Source: Streptococcus suis (lineage in GTDB: Bacteria; Bacillota; Bacilli; Lactobacillales; Streptococcaceae). From it: a DNA stretch of 64,000 bases. Both the position numbers and the translations under genes were made by a program. Below the pieces are notes generated by a model that saw nothing but the letters and a program-made list of their open reading frames with translations, had not been told where the DNA came from and ran no database searches. Position 1 is the stretch's first letter. Each line of letters begins with the position of its first letter. The stretch is taken from the NCBI RefSeq assembly GCF_024509555.1, contig NZ_JAMWEL010000014.1, forward strand, positions 1 through 64,000, in the 5' to 3' direction. Positions 34,800-44,722 of this stretch are shown piece by piece.

Positions 34800-35350
34800 T
34801 TCTGACCTACAAGCTCAAAAAAGTTCAGTTTAGATTAATAATCGATTTTATATTTTCATGCTCGTGAAAAACAGCCCATTCTGTCATTGCGCTTTTCACA
34901 TTTCTAGAGTGCAAGAAAAAATCGCCACAACGGGCGATTCGACTTTCCAGTTTCTAGGGCGCAAGCCAAAAAGATCCGTCTTGGTCATATTTTCCCTTTC
35001 GTACTTTCGAGCTCATTAAAAAATGACCCACTCTCGCCGTTGCGCCATTCCAGTTTCTAGGGCACAAGCTAAAAAGACCCGTCAGGGTCTAAATTCGCCT
35101 TCTAATTTCCGAGCTCATGAAAAAACAGTCCATTCTGTCATTGCACTTTGCACATTTCTAGAGCGCAAGAAAAAATGACCCGTTGGGGTCTCAATTCGCC
35201 TTCTATTTTCCGAGCTCATGAAAAAACAGTCCATTCAAGGACTTAATTCGCCTTCTAATTTCCGAGCTCATGAAAAAATGACCCGTTGGGGTCTTGATTC
35301 GCATTCTAATTTCCGAGCTCATGAAAAAACAGTCCATTCAAGGACTGTTT
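34800..35350 (-). repeat. Tandem array of terminator-like units downstream of rpsR
   Basis: On the minus strand about ten units of roughly 50 bp follow the rpsR stop codon. Each has a short hairpin (AGTCCTTGAATGGACT, GACCCCAACGGGTC, AATCGCCCGTTGTGGCGATT and variants), a T5-T6 run, and then a shared block of the form C(A/T)TGAGCTCGGAAATTAGAAG or CTTGCGCTCTAGAAATG. The first units are nearly identical and the distant ones have drifted. The nearest hairpin (about 35325-35351) is the real terminator of the rpsF-ssb-rpsR operon. The stretch 34684-34800 shows only faint traces of further units and no gene. Confidence 0.75.
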
Positions 35351-35352
35351 TT

Positions 35353-35592
35353 TTAATCTTCGTTTACGAATGGTAGCAATGCCATTACGCGAGCACGTTT
35401 GATAGCTGTTGTTACTTTACGTTGGTTTTTAGCTGAAGTTCCAGTTACACGGCGTGGAAGGATTTTTCCACGTTCAGAAATGAAACGGCTAAGAAGCTCA
35501 GTATCTTTGTAATCAACATATTCAATTTTGTTAGCTGCGATATAGTCAACTTTTTTACGGCGTTTGAAACCGCCACGACGTTGTTGAGCCAT
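35353..35592 (-). CDS. rpsR: 30S ribosomal protein S18
   Basis: Binds with S6 on the platform of the small subunit. The 79-residue basic protein starts [19 protein letters not shown] and has [22 protein letters not shown], the conserved S18 block. Last gene of the rpsF-ssb-rpsR operon, 31 bp after ssb, with AAAGGAG before the ATG. Confidence 0.97.
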   Translation of the reverse strand: MAQQRRGGFKRRKKVDYIAANKIEYVDYKDTELLSRFISERGKILPRRVTGTSAKNQRKVTTAIKRARVMALLPFVNED

Positions 35593-35623
35593 GTGTGTTC
35601 TCCTTTATATTATTATTTCAGAC

Positions 35624-36118
35624 CTAGAATGGTAGGTCATCGTCTGATATATCCATTGGATTACTAGCTCCAAATGGACTTTCTTCTCTAGCGAAATTAG
35701 GTGTAGATTGTGCAGGTGCTTGATAAGGTGAGTTATAGTCATTCCCAGCGGCAAATGAATTACCAGCTGAATAAGCACCACCTTGACCTTCACGAGCAGT
35801 ACGGCTTTCCAAGAGTTGGAAACTATCCGCAAGCACCTCAGTCACGTAGACACGTTGTCCCTGTTGGTTATCATAGCTACGAGTCTGAATACGACCAGTA
35901 ACACCAATCAGAGCACCTTTCTTAGCCCAATTCGCCAAATTCTCAGCTTGTTGACGCCAAATGACTACGTTGATAAAATCCGTTTCACGCTCACCGTTTT
36001 GATTTTTAAAATTGCGGTTAACTGCCAGAGTAAAAGTCGCAACAGCCTGGTTAGACGGAGTATAACGAAGTTCTGCATCACGGGTCATACGACCAACCAA
36101 TACTACATTATTTATCAT
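35624..36118 (-). CDS. ssb: Single-stranded DNA-binding protein
   Basis: Coats single-stranded DNA during replication and repair. The 164-residue protein has the OB-fold domain in residues 1-105 ([41 protein letters not shown]) and a Gln/Ala/Ser-rich linker. It ends in the acidic tip DISDDDLPF that recruits partner proteins. It lies between rpsF and rpsR, the usual arrangement in Firmicutes. Confidence 0.97.
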   Translation of the reverse strand: MINNVVLVGRMTRDAELRYTPSNQAVATFTLAVNRNFKNQNGERETDFINVVIWRQQAENLANWAKKGALIGVTGRIQTRSYDNQQGQRVYVTEVLADSFQLLESRTAREGQGGAYSAGNSFAAGNDYNSPYQAPAQSTPNFAREESPFGASNPMDISDDDLPF

Positions 36119-36129
36119 AATCTACCTTC

Positions 36130-36420
36130 TTACGCGTCAAGTTTGACAATCATGTGACGAAGAATGTCGCCGTTGATTTTTGACAAACGGTCAAACTCTT
36201 TAAGAGCTTCATCGTTGTTAGCTTCAACGTTAACGATGTGGTACAAACCTTCGCGGAAATCTTTGATTTCGTATGCAAGGCGACGTTTTTCCCATGCTTT
36301 TGATTCAACGATTGTTGCACCGTTGTCAGTCAAGATAGAGTCAAAGCGTGCTACCAAAGCGTTTTTAGCTTCTTCTTCAATGTTTGGACGAATAATATAA
36401 AGAATTTCGTATTTAGCCAT
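36130..36420 (-). CDS. rpsF: 30S ribosomal protein S6
   Basis: The 96-residue protein starts [19 protein letters not shown] and ends [10 protein letters not shown], typical of S6, the partner of S18. First gene of the operon. AAAGGAGGAA lies upstream. The 5' leader (36421-36510) has a hairpin ACTCGTGG/CCATGAGT and an extended -10 TGGTATAAT; autoregulation by the S6:S18 complex is known in this operon in other bacteria but I could not identify its binding motif with confidence. Confidence 0.96.
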   Translation of the reverse strand: MAKYEILYIIRPNIEEEAKNALVARFDSILTDNGATIVESKAWEKRRLAYEIKDFREGLYHIVNVEANNDEALKEFDRLSKINGDILRHMIVKLDA

Positions 36421-36560
36421 TGATATGTTCCTCCTTTTGGTCTAATGACTCATGGTCTAGCCACGAGTAAGTGAGGGATACTCACAGAAAATAATTATAC
36501 CATAATATAGAAAATGTGCAAGTGAAAAGGGCTTACTGAAAACAATTTCACGAAAGAAAA

Positions 36561-36584
36561 GACTATCCAAATGCCTGGATAGTC
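36561..36584 (-). terminator. Terminator of lplA
   Basis: Perfect stem GACTATCCA/TGGATAGTC with a 6-base loop, followed by TTTTCTTTC on the minus strand, 7 bp past the lplA stop. Confidence 0.8.
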
Positions 36585-36591
36585 TGATAGA

Positions 36592-37581
36592 TTATGCCAC
36601 AATGGCTTTTGCTACTTCTTCTGTTGTCATGCGAGAGAAATAGTGAGCGGTGTCGATTTCTTGCAATTTTGCAAGCACATCTGCATACTCGTAACGAGTA
36701 CCGACCAACAAGTCTTCGATGTCCGATACATCACCAATTCCGAAGAAATCTCCGTAAATCTTGATAGATTCGATGACTGATTTTTCAGCCTTGATGTAGG
36801 TTGTGATTTTACCTGCTGGGTAACGAACGCTGCGCTCCACAGTGTATTCTGGTGTTTGACCGTAGGTCCAATCCCAAGTCGCAAACTGGCTGTCACGGAT
36901 TTCTTGGATACGAGCCAAATCATCTTCTGACAAGACATACTCATCCATGTCTGGGTATTCTTGCTTCATTTGGTTGAGGATGGCATCCTTAAACTCCAAA
37001 ACAGTCATTTTCTTTGGCAATTCGTTGTTGATATTGGTCACGCGGGCACGAACGGACTTGACACCTTTGGACTCAATCTTGTCCTTGCTGACCTTGAGGG
37101 CACTTGCGAGGACAGACATATCCACATCAAAGAGCAAGCATCCGTGGTGCATCATACGGCCTTTGGCATAGGCTTGCGCATTACCACAGATTTTCTTGCC
37201 GTCGATTTCCAGGTCATTACGACCTGTGAAATTCGCTTCAACACCCAGTGTTGCAAGGGTATCAATCACAGGTTTAGAGAAGGTTTTAAAGTCAAAAGCT
37301 CCCTCGTCTGCCTTATTTGAAATAATGGTGTAGTTGAGGTTGTTGAGATCATGGTAAACAGCACCACCACCTGACAGACGGCGAACGACATGGATGCCCT
37401 TTTCATCTGTGAATTCCTTGTTGATTTCTTGAATCGCATTCTGGTGCTTACCGATAATAATGGCAGGTTCATTGATCCAGAGAATAAAAATTTCGTCAAT
37501 ATCTGTTAATTCCTTGAAGGCATAGGCTTCGAGGGCAATGTTATAAGCTGGGTCATTGCTGTTGTTTACGATGTATTTCAT
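36592..37581 (-). CDS. lplA: Lipoate-protein ligase
   Basis: Attaches lipoate to the E2 or H subunits of 2-oxoacid dehydrogenase or glycine cleavage complexes using ATP. The 329-residue protein has the family blocks LWINEPAIIIGKHQNAIQEIN (near 34), VRRLSGGGAVYHDLNNLNY (near 65), NDLEIDGKKICGNAQAY (near 120, catalytic Lys) and a C-terminal accessory domain of about 80 residues. Monocistronic, with its own terminator. No lipoate-dependent enzyme genes are nearby in the window. Confidence 0.93.
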   Translation of the reverse strand: MKYIVNNSNDPAYNIALEAYAFKELTDIDEIFILWINEPAIIIGKHQNAIQEINKEFTDEKGIHVVRRLSGGGAVYHDLNNLNYTIISNKADEGAFDFKTFSKPVIDTLATLGVEANFTGRNDLEIDGKKICGNAQAYAKGRMMHHGCLLFDVDMSVLASALKVSKDKIESKGVKSVRARVTNINNELPKKMTVLEFKDAILNQMKQEYPDMDEYVLSEDDLARIQEIRDSQFATWDWTYGQTPEYTVERSVRYPAGKITTYIKAEKSVIESIKIYGDFFGIGDVSDIEDLLVGTRYEYADVLAKLQEIDTAHYFSRMTTEEVAKAIVA

Positions 37582-37710
37582 GCGAAACTCCTTTATTGTT
37601 AACTAATTTTTATTATAGTGGAAACGATAACAAAAGGCAAGCATTGAACTCTTGCTTGCCTCGATTCACATTTTATATTCACTAGAATTACAACTTAACT
37701 AAGACCAGTC

Positions 37711-39162
37711 TTAATAATCTAATGCGTCAGCATTGCCTCTTGCATTTCCAACAAAATAACCGGTCTTACAGTTAATTGAAAATAGATAAGTACCGTCTGG
37801 TTTAAACATGTTGTAGTATCCATTTCCGTTAATAATATTCACTTTTTCAAGAATATACTGATTACCTGTGATATAGCCACGTTGCTGAGAAATGGCTACA
37901 ATATTTTCCAAAATGCCTGGATTAAATGTCCATGACGGGTTGTTGACATCATTGATAAGATCTTGATTGTAAGGAACTCGACTTAATTCACGTTGTAGAA
38001 CTACTCCTGCTGGGATTGGGATTCCAAACTGAGTAGCTGCATTTTGAATTCCTCCACTTGATACTGCTGGGGTTGTTTCTGAGGTTGCAACAGTAGCAGA
38101 TGAGGCTGGCGTCGATTGAGCTGGAGTTGCTGGGGTTACAGATGAAGCAACAGTGGTCGCATTTTCTTGTTGGGACCGCCCAAAATTAACGACAGATGCA
38201 ATCACACTGTCTACCGAACTCATACCTGATGTAGTGGCTACTAAATTCGCAGTAGCTTTTGCAGTAGCAGTTGTATCAATCTCCCCATTTACCAGGACTG
38301 GCTTATCAAATTGATTGTTCAATTCTGTCACAGCGGCGATTGCCTTTTCAAGCTGGTCATATTTCTCTTTTGCAGTTTTATAAGCGTCTGAATTTTTATC
38401 CAAAGCATCTAGAAGTTTTTTCAACTCTTCTAACTTACCAAACTCCGAATTTTTTAACTTAGTAGCACTTTCATCCGTGAAGAATGTTTTATATAACTCA
38501 TCAAATGCTGCAACTTTAGCATCAGTAGCGGTTGAAGAGGTAGAGGTACTGGATTGGCTAGTAGATTCCTGTGTTGTCGCAGATGAACTAGATGTTCCTT
38601 GGCTACCTTGATTCAATTGATTCATCCATAAAAAAGCAGATACGATTGAAAGACCAAACAAGGCACCAATAGCTGACCACACAATAATTTTTTTCTTACG
38701 TTCTTTCTTCTCTTCCTCAGCTTGTCCCCAGTCATCTTCATAGGATTCTTCATCCGGATTTGAGCTCGGTAAGGTGAGTACGTCCTCATTTTTCGATGCA
38801 GGAACAACAATAACTGTCTCATCTAAAGATTCTTTAGCATCTAGAGACTTAGGCTCCTGAACTGGTTTTACCAGAATCTCCTCAATGTTCTTTGTCTCCT
38901 CATTCAAACTCTTATCGTCCAAATGAGTATCAAAATGTACTAAGGGAGCTACCACCTTTTTCGTTTCAAATTTTTCAGCTTCAATTTCATCACGATGCTG
39001 TTTGATATACTTATCCAGTATACTATCAGTATCAATTACGCCAGATTTGATTTCTTTATGCTTGCGCAGAGCTTCTTCAACAGTCAACTCCTTAGCTTTT
39101 TCAAAGTCTAATACTGGTTCTCCATTAATAGAAAGCCCTTTTTGTTTCTGTTCTTCGTTCAC
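37711..39162 (-). CDS. mapZ: Mid-cell-anchored protein Z (division-site marker)
   Basis: MapZ (LocZ) marks the cell equator and positions the FtsZ ring in streptococci. The 483-residue protein has an acidic cytoplasmic part (1-156) starting with a conserved FtsZ-binding segment (LSINGEPVLDFEKAKELTVEEALRKH, about 9-34). One transmembrane helix spans 159-179, followed by an extracellular helical region (about 215-320), a Ser/Thr/Ala-rich linker (about 325-372), and a C-terminal domain (about 375-483) that would bind peptidoglycan. The order gpsB-rnpB-rlmL-mapZ is that of pneumococcus. It starts 13 bp after rlmL. Confidence 0.93.
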   Translation of the reverse strand: MNEEQKQKGLSINGEPVLDFEKAKELTVEEALRKHKEIKSGVIDTDSILDKYIKQHRDEIEAEKFETKKVVAPLVHFDTHLDDKSLNEETKNIEEILVKPVQEPKSLDAKESLDETVIVVPASKNEDVLTLPSSNPDEESYEDDWGQAEEEKKERKKKIIVWSAIGALFGLSIVSAFLWMNQLNQGSQGTSSSSATTQESTSQSSTSTSSTATDAKVAAFDELYKTFFTDESATKLKNSEFGKLEELKKLLDALDKNSDAYKTAKEKYDQLEKAIAAVTELNNQFDKPVLVNGEIDTTATAKATANLVATTSGMSSVDSVIASVVNFGRSQQENATTVASSVTPATPAQSTPASSATVATSETTPAVSSGGIQNAATQFGIPIPAGVVLQRELSRVPYNQDLINDVNNPSWTFNPGILENIVAISQQRGYITGNQYILEKVNIINGNGYYNMFKPDGTYLFSINCKTGYFVGNARGNADALDY

Positions 39163-39175
39163 AATAATCTCCGTT

Positions 39176-40333
39176 CTATTCTGCTATCATACGTTTTACA
39201 CGTTGACCAAAAAATTGATACAAATCAACTTTTAAGGTACCATTATATAATTTTCTCTTCTTATCAGCCTGCTTGCCAAAACGCTTCTCGAATTGTTCAT
39301 CACTGGTCAAAATAAACTTAGACCAGGTTTCTAATGGTTCAAAGGTCTGCCCCATTTCACGATAAAGCGTGATAATAGCATCATCATCCAATAGACGCTC
39401 ACCATAAGGTGGGTTAGAAATAATAACGCCATTAATTTTATCCGTTCGTAAATCCTGAACCCGCATCTGTTTGAATACAATATCTTGGTCAACACCAGCC
39501 GCAAATGCATTTTTCTTAGCGATTTCAATCATACGAGTATCAATGTCTGAACCTGCAATATCCAATACCACATCAGTTTTTATCGCTACTTGAGCTTCTT
39601 TTCGTAAATCCGCGACCAACTGATTATCAACCCAAGGCCATTCTTCGAAGGCGAAATCACGTTTCAAGCCTGGAGCGATATTTTTTGCCAACATAGCTGC
39701 CTCAATACAGAAGGTTCCTGAGCCACAGGTTGGATCAATCAAGGGCTTATCCGGATACCAGTTAGACAGTTGTAAAATGGCAGCTGCCATATTTTCTTTA
39801 ATCGGGGCGCCACCTTTTTCAACACGGTAACCTCGCTTAAACAAACTAGATCCAGTCGTATCTATCATAACTGTTGCAAGATCTTTTAAAATTGATACTT
39901 CAATTTTGAACTCCGCACCAACTTCCTGTAAGGGGACACCTTCAGGGCGAGAAAAGTATTTTTGTAATTTCTTTACAACTGCTTTCTTGGAAATTGCTTG
40001 AACACTTGGTTCGTTATGCAACTTGGATTTAACACATTTGGCCTTAGAAATAGGAAACTTACAACCTAAGGGAAGGTAATTTTCCCAATCTAAACCAAAT
40101 ACCCCTTGAAATAGTTCTTCAAAGGTTCTTGCTGGAAACTGTCCAACAATAATTTTTATGCGATCAGCTGAACGAAGCCACAAATTGGTTTCAACTATTG
40201 ATCTCACATCCCCTTGAAACCGAACGCGTCCATTTTCAACCTGGCACTCATAACCAAGATTACGAATTTCACGACCAACAACCGCTTCTAAACCAGCAGC
40301 CGCTGTCGCAATTAATTCAAATTGTTTTTTCAT
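39176..40333 (-). CDS. rlmL: THUMP-domain rRNA N2-guanine methyltransferase (RlmL/YpsC type)
   Basis: Methylates guanine N2 in 23S rRNA. The 385-residue protein has a THUMP RNA-binding domain (about 45-165), SAM motif LIDPTCGSGTFCIEAAML near 198, and the N-methylase motif IISNPPYGERLLDD near 305. It is the single-domain Gram-positive form without the RlmK part of the E. coli fusion. It lies directly behind rnpB and is followed by mapZ. The ATG has AGAGGAAAAA upstream. Confidence 0.92.
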   Translation of the reverse strand: MKKQFELIATAAAGLEAVVGREIRNLGYECQVENGRVRFQGDVRSIVETNLWLRSADRIKIIVGQFPARTFEELFQGVFGLDWENYLPLGCKFPISKAKCVKSKLHNEPSVQAISKKAVVKKLQKYFSRPEGVPLQEVGAEFKIEVSILKDLATVMIDTTGSSLFKRGYRVEKGGAPIKENMAAAILQLSNWYPDKPLIDPTCGSGTFCIEAAMLAKNIAPGLKRDFAFEEWPWVDNQLVADLRKEAQVAIKTDVVLDIAGSDIDTRMIEIAKKNAFAAGVDQDIVFKQMRVQDLRTDKINGVIISNPPYGERLLDDDAIITLYREMGQTFEPLETWSKFILTSDEQFEKRFGKQADKKRKLYNGTLKVDLYQFFGQRVKRMIAE

Positions 40334-40345
40334 CTTTTTCCTCTA

Positions 40346-40369
40346 TAATAAAAGCTAGCAAAGCTAGCT
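40346..40369 (-). terminator. Terminator of rnpB
   Basis: Stem TAGCTAGC/GCTAGCTT with a TTT loop, then TTTATTATAG on the minus strand, directly behind the 3' end of rnpB and just before rlmL. Read-through would transcribe rlmL. Confidence 0.7.
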
Positions 40370-40378
40370 ACCTATTTA

Positions 40379-40754
40379 TGCAATTTTCTATAAGCCATGT
40401 TTTGTTCCAGTGGTACTAGGTCCTACCACCTTCGATAATCATCTGTCTACTGCCTAAACAGTCAGGATTTCCGTTCGTTTCCGTCCATCCCATGCCCCGA
40501 CCAAAGTTTGGGTTGCTAGCTTGAGGGGTTTACCGCGTTCCATTTTTTACGTTTCCATAAAAACTTCGTCACTGTGGCACTTTCAGGTCTACTTTGACAT
40601 ATCAAAAGACTTAGCCATTTTAACCGCCGTAACGCCATACGACGTCCCTAGGCTTATGAATTCGCCTAGCACAAACACTACTGGCATCACAGCCAGTGCT
40701 AGCATGGACTTTCCTCATGGTAGAGACCTACCACGCGATTATCCAAAAATTGCA
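40379..40754 (-). ncRNA. rnpB: RNase P RNA
   Basis: Catalytic RNA that removes the 5' leader of tRNA precursors. On the minus strand it has the conserved core GAGGAAAGTCCATGC near the 5' end and ACAAAACATGGCTTATAG near the 3' end. The ends pair as P1 (GCAATTTT with AAAATTGC). The length of about 376 nt and the blocks GGTAAACCCC and GGGGCATGGGATGGACGG fit a type B (Bacillus-like) RNA. The position between gpsB and rlmL is the streptococcal norm. The ends are estimated from P1 and are good to a few bases. Confidence 0.95.
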
Positions 40755-40769
40755 CAATTAATACAAACT

Positions 40770-41099
40770 CTATTCTTGGACGATTTGTTTTCCAAAAACT
40801 TCTTTTTCCAAGCGATTGAGACGGCGAAGAATGTCAAAGTTTGTTGCCGAGGCAGGTCTCTCTGCTTGAAGAAAATCGTTAGCTGGCTCAGTTGAAGTTG
40901 CTGCTTTAGGAGAATTAGCTACCTGGGCTTTCAACCGTGCAATCTCTCCCTTTAATTCCTTGATGATTGCTTCATAAGCATCATAATCTTTCATGATTTC
41001 ATCAAGAAAATCATTTACCTCGTTTTTATCATATCCTCGAAATTCTGTTTTAAAATCTTTTTCTAAAATATCTTTAGTTGTAAAAATAATACTGGCCAT
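40770..41099 (-). CDS. gpsB: Cell division protein GpsB
   Basis: GpsB is a DivIVA-like cytoplasmic coiled-coil adaptor that balances septal and peripheral wall synthesis in streptococci. The 109-residue protein starts with the lipid/partner-binding domain (IIFTTKDILEKDFKTEFRGYDKNEVNDFLDEIM), then a coiled coil to about 70, a low-complexity linker, and a short C-terminal helical domain (FDILRRLNRLEKEVFGKQI). rnpB follows within 16 bp. Confidence 0.95.
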   Translation of the reverse strand: MASIIFTTKDILEKDFKTEFRGYDKNEVNDFLDEIMKDYDAYEAIIKELKGEIARLKAQVANSPKAATSTEPANDFLQAERPASATNFDILRRLNRLEKEVFGKQIVQE

Positions 41100-41169
41100 T
41101 TCTCTCTCCCTATTCTAAAACATCACTAGACCTATTATATTAAAAAAAATAGGCAAAAATCAAGTCATA

Positions 41170-41709
41170 TCACTCAAAATTCGAAAAATTTTCAGCCATC
41201 TCATTCAAGTCATCAAAGGTAAGCGTTTTTATATTATATTCTTCTTGCATTACCATTAGATGATAGAGAAATTTCAGGTTTGTTTCATTTTCACTATCAT
41301 AGAAAATATAGGCTCCATCCGTATGATCCACTAAAAATTGATTGTATTCTTTAAATTGACCTGGATTCGTATAACTAGGGAAAGCATACTTCACAAAATC
41401 CACTTGCTTAAACTTAGAAAGCCTTTCTTGATTAGCCTCGCTCCAATTTTGCCCGTGATTCTCAAAGGCAAAAATAGTGGCAATCTTACACTCATAACCT
41501 TCTTCTATCAATTCTTTTAGAACTTCTAAAACCCAGAACTCAAAACCTAAGTTTCCAGAAAATATACACCATTCCACCCCTTCTTCTAAGAATTTAACCA
41601 AATCAGCCCGGATAACCTTTTTAATAATTGCAAGACGAGGGTCCTTATCTGTAAAAATTCCTAGATCTGTATGCTTATAACCCGCTATTAAAAGGCTTTT
41701 AGTGTGCAT
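41170..41709 (-). CDS. DUF1273 (YpsA-type SLOG) protein
   Basis: A 179-residue Rossmann-like SLOG-superfamily protein, similar to B. subtilis YpsA. Family blocks: [15 protein letters not shown] at the start, [18 protein letters not shown] near 47, and [21 protein letters not shown] near 128. Nucleotide binding is likely; the exact role is not settled. Its position upstream of gpsB on the same strand and divergent from recU is conserved in streptococci. Confidence 0.85.
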   Translation of the reverse strand: MHTKSLLIAGYKHTDLGIFTDKDPRLAIIKKVIRADLVKFLEEGVEWCIFSGNLGFEFWVLEVLKELIEEGYECKIATIFAFENHGQNWSEANQERLSKFKQVDFVKYAFPSYTNPGQFKEYNQFLVDHTDGAYIFYDSENETNLKFLYHLMVMQEEYNIKTLTFDDLNEMAENFSNFE

Positions 41710-41774
41710 TTCTTGTACTCTTTTCTCTAATTATGGTATAATATGCTGATATTATTTTATCAAGAAGGACTTCT

Positions 41775-42389
41775 ATGGTCAATTATCCCCATCAGATAAG
41801 AAAAAAAAACAATAGAACAAACTCTGTTTCTCCACATGTTAATTTTGCCAACCGTGGTATGTCTTTTGAAATGGCAATCAACGATAGTAATCTCTACTAT
41901 TTGACGCATGGTAAAGCAGTCATACATAAAAAACCAACCCCCGTTCAAATTGTCAGAGTTGATTATCCTAAACGTAGCCGTGCCAAAATTACTGAAGCCT
42001 ACTTCAGACAAGCATCCACAACCGATTATTCTGGCGTATTCAAGGGACATTATATTGACTTTGAAGCAAAAGAAACCAGGCAAAAAACTTCTATGCCGAT
42101 GAAAAATTTTCATGCTCATCAGGTCGAACACATGAGACAGGTTATAGAACATGGGGGAATCTGTTTTGTCCTTCTTCACTTTTCAACATTGAAAGAAACA
42201 TTTTTATTGCCTGCTATTCATTTAATTTCTTTTTACCAAGTAGACCAAGGCAGCAAGTCTATGCCTCTGAACTATATAAAAGAAAATGGATTTGCATTAA
42301 AAATGGGAGGTTTTCCTAGCCTCCCCTATCTGGAAATAGTTGAAAATAAATTATTAGGTGGTGACTCTTTTGAAAACTACAAACATTAA
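41775..42389 (+). CDS. recU: Holliday junction resolvase RecU
   Basis: Cleaves four-way junctions in recombination and chromosome segregation in Gram-positives. The 204-residue protein has [20 protein letters not shown] near 16, and the catalytic core [18 protein letters not shown] near 85 (the E-x-K of the nuclease), then [12 protein letters not shown]. Its end overlaps the start region of pbp1A, the conserved recU-pbp1 pair of Firmicutes. Divergent from the DUF1273 gene. Confidence 0.95.
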   Translation: MVNYPHQIRKKNNRTNSVSPHVNFANRGMSFEMAINDSNLYYLTHGKAVIHKKPTPVQIVRVDYPKRSRAKITEAYFRQASTTDYSGVFKGHYIDFEAKETRQKTSMPMKNFHAHQVEHMRQVIEHGGICFVLLHFSTLKETFLLPAIHLISFYQVDQGSKSMPLNYIKENGFALKMGGFPSLPYLEIVENKLLGGDSFENYKH

Positions 42390-44586
42390 AAAGACGCTGA
42401 TTGTTATAGGCAATATCTTTTTATCTATGGCTATCTTAGGCATCTTAGCTGGAGCAGCAGTAACATTCTACTGGATTTCTACTGCACCAAAATTGACCGA
42501 AGAAACATTGACTGCTACTGTTTCTAGTAAAATTTATGATAAAAACGGGGCTTTGATTGCTGACTTAGGAGCTGAAAAACGTTCTAGTGTCGAAACAGGT
42601 GAAATTCCAACCGACTTGGTTAATGCGATTGTTGCTATTGAGGACCAGCGTTATTTTAATCACAGGGGTGTTGATGTAATCCGAATCGCAAGTTCTCTTG
42701 TAAATAACATTACCGGCGGAAGACTACAAGGTGGGTCTACATTAGATCAACAATTAATCAAATTGACCTACTTCTCTACATCTGTAGAAGACCAAAATAT
42801 TAAACGTAAAATCCAAGAGGCTTGGTTAGCTGTACAACTTGAAAGACAGAATTCAAAACAACAAATTCTAACCTATTATGTGAATAAGGTCTATATGTCC
42901 AATGGTAACTACGGAATGCAGACTGCAGCCCTCTCATTTTTCGGCAAAGACTTAAAAGATTTGACCTTGCCGCAGCTTGCCTTATTGGCAGGTATGCCAC
43001 AAGCACCTAACCAATATGACCCTTATACAAACCCTGAAGCTGCCAAAACTCGTCGTGACCTTGTTCTGGGCGAAATGCTTGAAGAAAAGTACATTGACAA
43101 TACCCAGTACGAGCAAGCAATTGTAACACCTGTTACCGATGGACTTCAACCACTGACCAACGAAGCTGCCTACCCAGCCTATATGGATAACTATTTGAAG
43201 CAAGTTATTGAAGAAGTTCAAGCTAAAACAGGCTATAATCTTCTAACCACTGGTATGGAAATCTACACGAACGTAGATCCTGCTGCACAGCAACAACTTT
43301 GGAATATTTACAATACTGACATGTATGTCAACTATCCTGATGACTTAATGCAAGTTGCTTCTACTGTCATTGATGTTACAACTGGTAAAGTCGTTGCCCA
43401 ACTTGGTTCGCGTAATCAACAAAGTAATAGTTCCTTTGGTACCAACCAAGCGGTTGAGACGAACCGTGATTTTGGTTCAACTATGAAACCAATTACAGAC
43501 TACGCTCCTGCAATTGAAAATGGTATCTATAATTCAACTGCAGATGTTATCTTAGATGCACCTTACAATTATCCTGGAACGACAACTCCTGTCTACAACT
43601 GGGATCGACAATACTTTGGAAATGTTTCCATAAAGACAGCGATTCAATATTCGCGTAACGTTACTGCTGTAAAAGCTTTGGAAGCTACTGGTTTGGAAAA
43701 TAGTTTGAAATTCTTGAATAGCCTAGGAATTGATTACCCATCACTTCATTATTCAAATGCTATTTCAAGTAATACCTCTGAATCAGATAGACAATACGGT
43801 GCAAGTAGCGAAAAAATGGCTGCAGCCTATGCTGCTTTTGCCAATGGTGGAATCTACTATAAACCGCAATATGTTAACAAGATAATCTTCAGCGATGGCA
43901 GTGTCCAGGAATATCAACCAGAAGGACACCAAGCCATGACAGAAGAAACCGCCTTCCTCATGACCGATATGCTTAAATCTGTTATGACATATAGTTATGG
44001 TTTGAATGCCTCCGTCTCTGGAGTCCCAATGGCTGGTAAAACGGGTACCTCAAACTATTCAGATGAAGAAATGCAAGCCGTTCTTACAAAAATGCCAGAA
44101 GCATACAACAGCTTTTTAGTTGTTCCAGATGAAAACTTTGTCGGTTATTCAAGTCAATATGCTATGGCAGTTTGGACTGGCTACACCAATCGTCAGACTC
44201 CTATTTTGGATAGTGGATTAAGCGTGGCCTCTGATGTCTATCGAAATATGATGACCTTCATGCACTCTGATTACACCGCAACTGACTGGACTATGCCGAG
44301 CGGTCTAGCACGAAATGGCTCAACTTACTATGTACGTGGTAGAAGTTCAAACTATAATTATAATTACAACAATTACAATAACAACAGTAATAATAATTTC
44401 GAACAGAGTACATCAACTTCCTCTAGTAGTTCTGTCATTACAGAATCAACTACTCAGCAAGAAAGCTCGACAGTCATTAGTTCTAACACTGTTGAAACTG
44501 AGACGACTAGTGTACCAACCATTACCGAAAATTCTACTACTGAGACAAATGCTACTGAGAACACTAATAGGTCTGATGGCCAATAG
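42370..44586 (+). CDS. pbp1A: Class A penicillin-binding protein 1A
   Basis: Bifunctional peptidoglycan synthase. It has an N-terminal membrane anchor, then a GT51 glycosyltransferase ([33 protein letters not shown]) and a transpeptidase with DFGSTMKPI (SxxK), QYSRNVT (SxN) and [10 protein letters not shown] (KTG). A tail of about 90 residues is Asn/Tyr-rich and then Ser/Thr-rich. I prefer the TTG at 42370 ([10 protein letters not shown], 738 residues) because AGGTGGTG is 8 bp upstream; a GTG at 42358 in the same frame is the alternative. It overlaps recU. No resistance-type motif change is evident from reading. Confidence 0.94.
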   Translation: MKTTNIKKTLIVIGNIFLSMAILGILAGAAVTFYWISTAPKLTEETLTATVSSKIYDKNGALIADLGAEKRSSVETGEIPTDLVNAIVAIEDQRYFNHRGVDVIRIASSLVNNITGGRLQGGSTLDQQLIKLTYFSTSVEDQNIKRKIQEAWLAVQLERQNSKQQILTYYVNKVYMSNGNYGMQTAALSFFGKDLKDLTLPQLALLAGMPQAPNQYDPYTNPEAAKTRRDLVLGEMLEEKYIDNTQYEQAIVTPVTDGLQPLTNEAAYPAYMDNYLKQVIEEVQAKTGYNLLTTGMEIYTNVDPAAQQQLWNIYNTDMYVNYPDDLMQVASTVIDVTTGKVVAQLGSRNQQSNSSFGTNQAVETNRDFGSTMKPITDYAPAIENGIYNSTADVILDAPYNYPGTTTPVYNWDRQYFGNVSIKTAIQYSRNVTAVKALEATGLENSLKFLNSLGIDYPSLHYSNAISSNTSESDRQYGASSEKMAAAYAAFANGGIYYKPQYVNKIIFSDGSVQEYQPEGHQAMTEETAFLMTDMLKSVMTYSYGLNASVSGVPMAGKTGTSNYSDEEMQAVLTKMPEAYNSFLVVPDENFVGYSSQYAMAVWTGYTNRQTPILDSGLSVASDVYRNMMTFMHSDYTATDWTMPSGLARNGSTYYVRGRSSNYNYNYNNYNNNSNNNFEQSTSTSSSSSVITESTTQQESSTVISSNTVETETTSVPTITENSTTETNATENTNRSDGQ

Positions 44587-44604
44587 TCTTCAATAAATAA
44601 CAAC

Positions 44605-44658
44605 AAAAGCCCCCACACCCTATTATTCAGATCTTGAATAATAGGGTGTGGGGGCTTT
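44605..44658. terminator. Strong bidirectional terminator behind pbp1A
   Basis: A perfect stem of about 24 bp joins AAAGCCCCCACACCC and GGGTGTGGGGGCTTT and continues through TATTATTCA/TGAATAATA. T-runs flank it on both sides. Confidence 0.9.
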
Positions 44659-44722
44659 CTATTACACGAGTGCAGTTTCATCTGCAATTTGATTTTCTAT
44701 CAATTTATGATATGATAAAGCT

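Noticed and set aside
34800-35350. CRISPR-like array
   Set aside because: The repeats are imperfect, contain self-complementary hairpins and T-runs, and the segments between them are also repeated rather than unique. No cas genes are near.
41760-42179. 139-residue minus-strand frame opposite recU
   Set aside because: Antisense to the recU catalytic region; no independent support.
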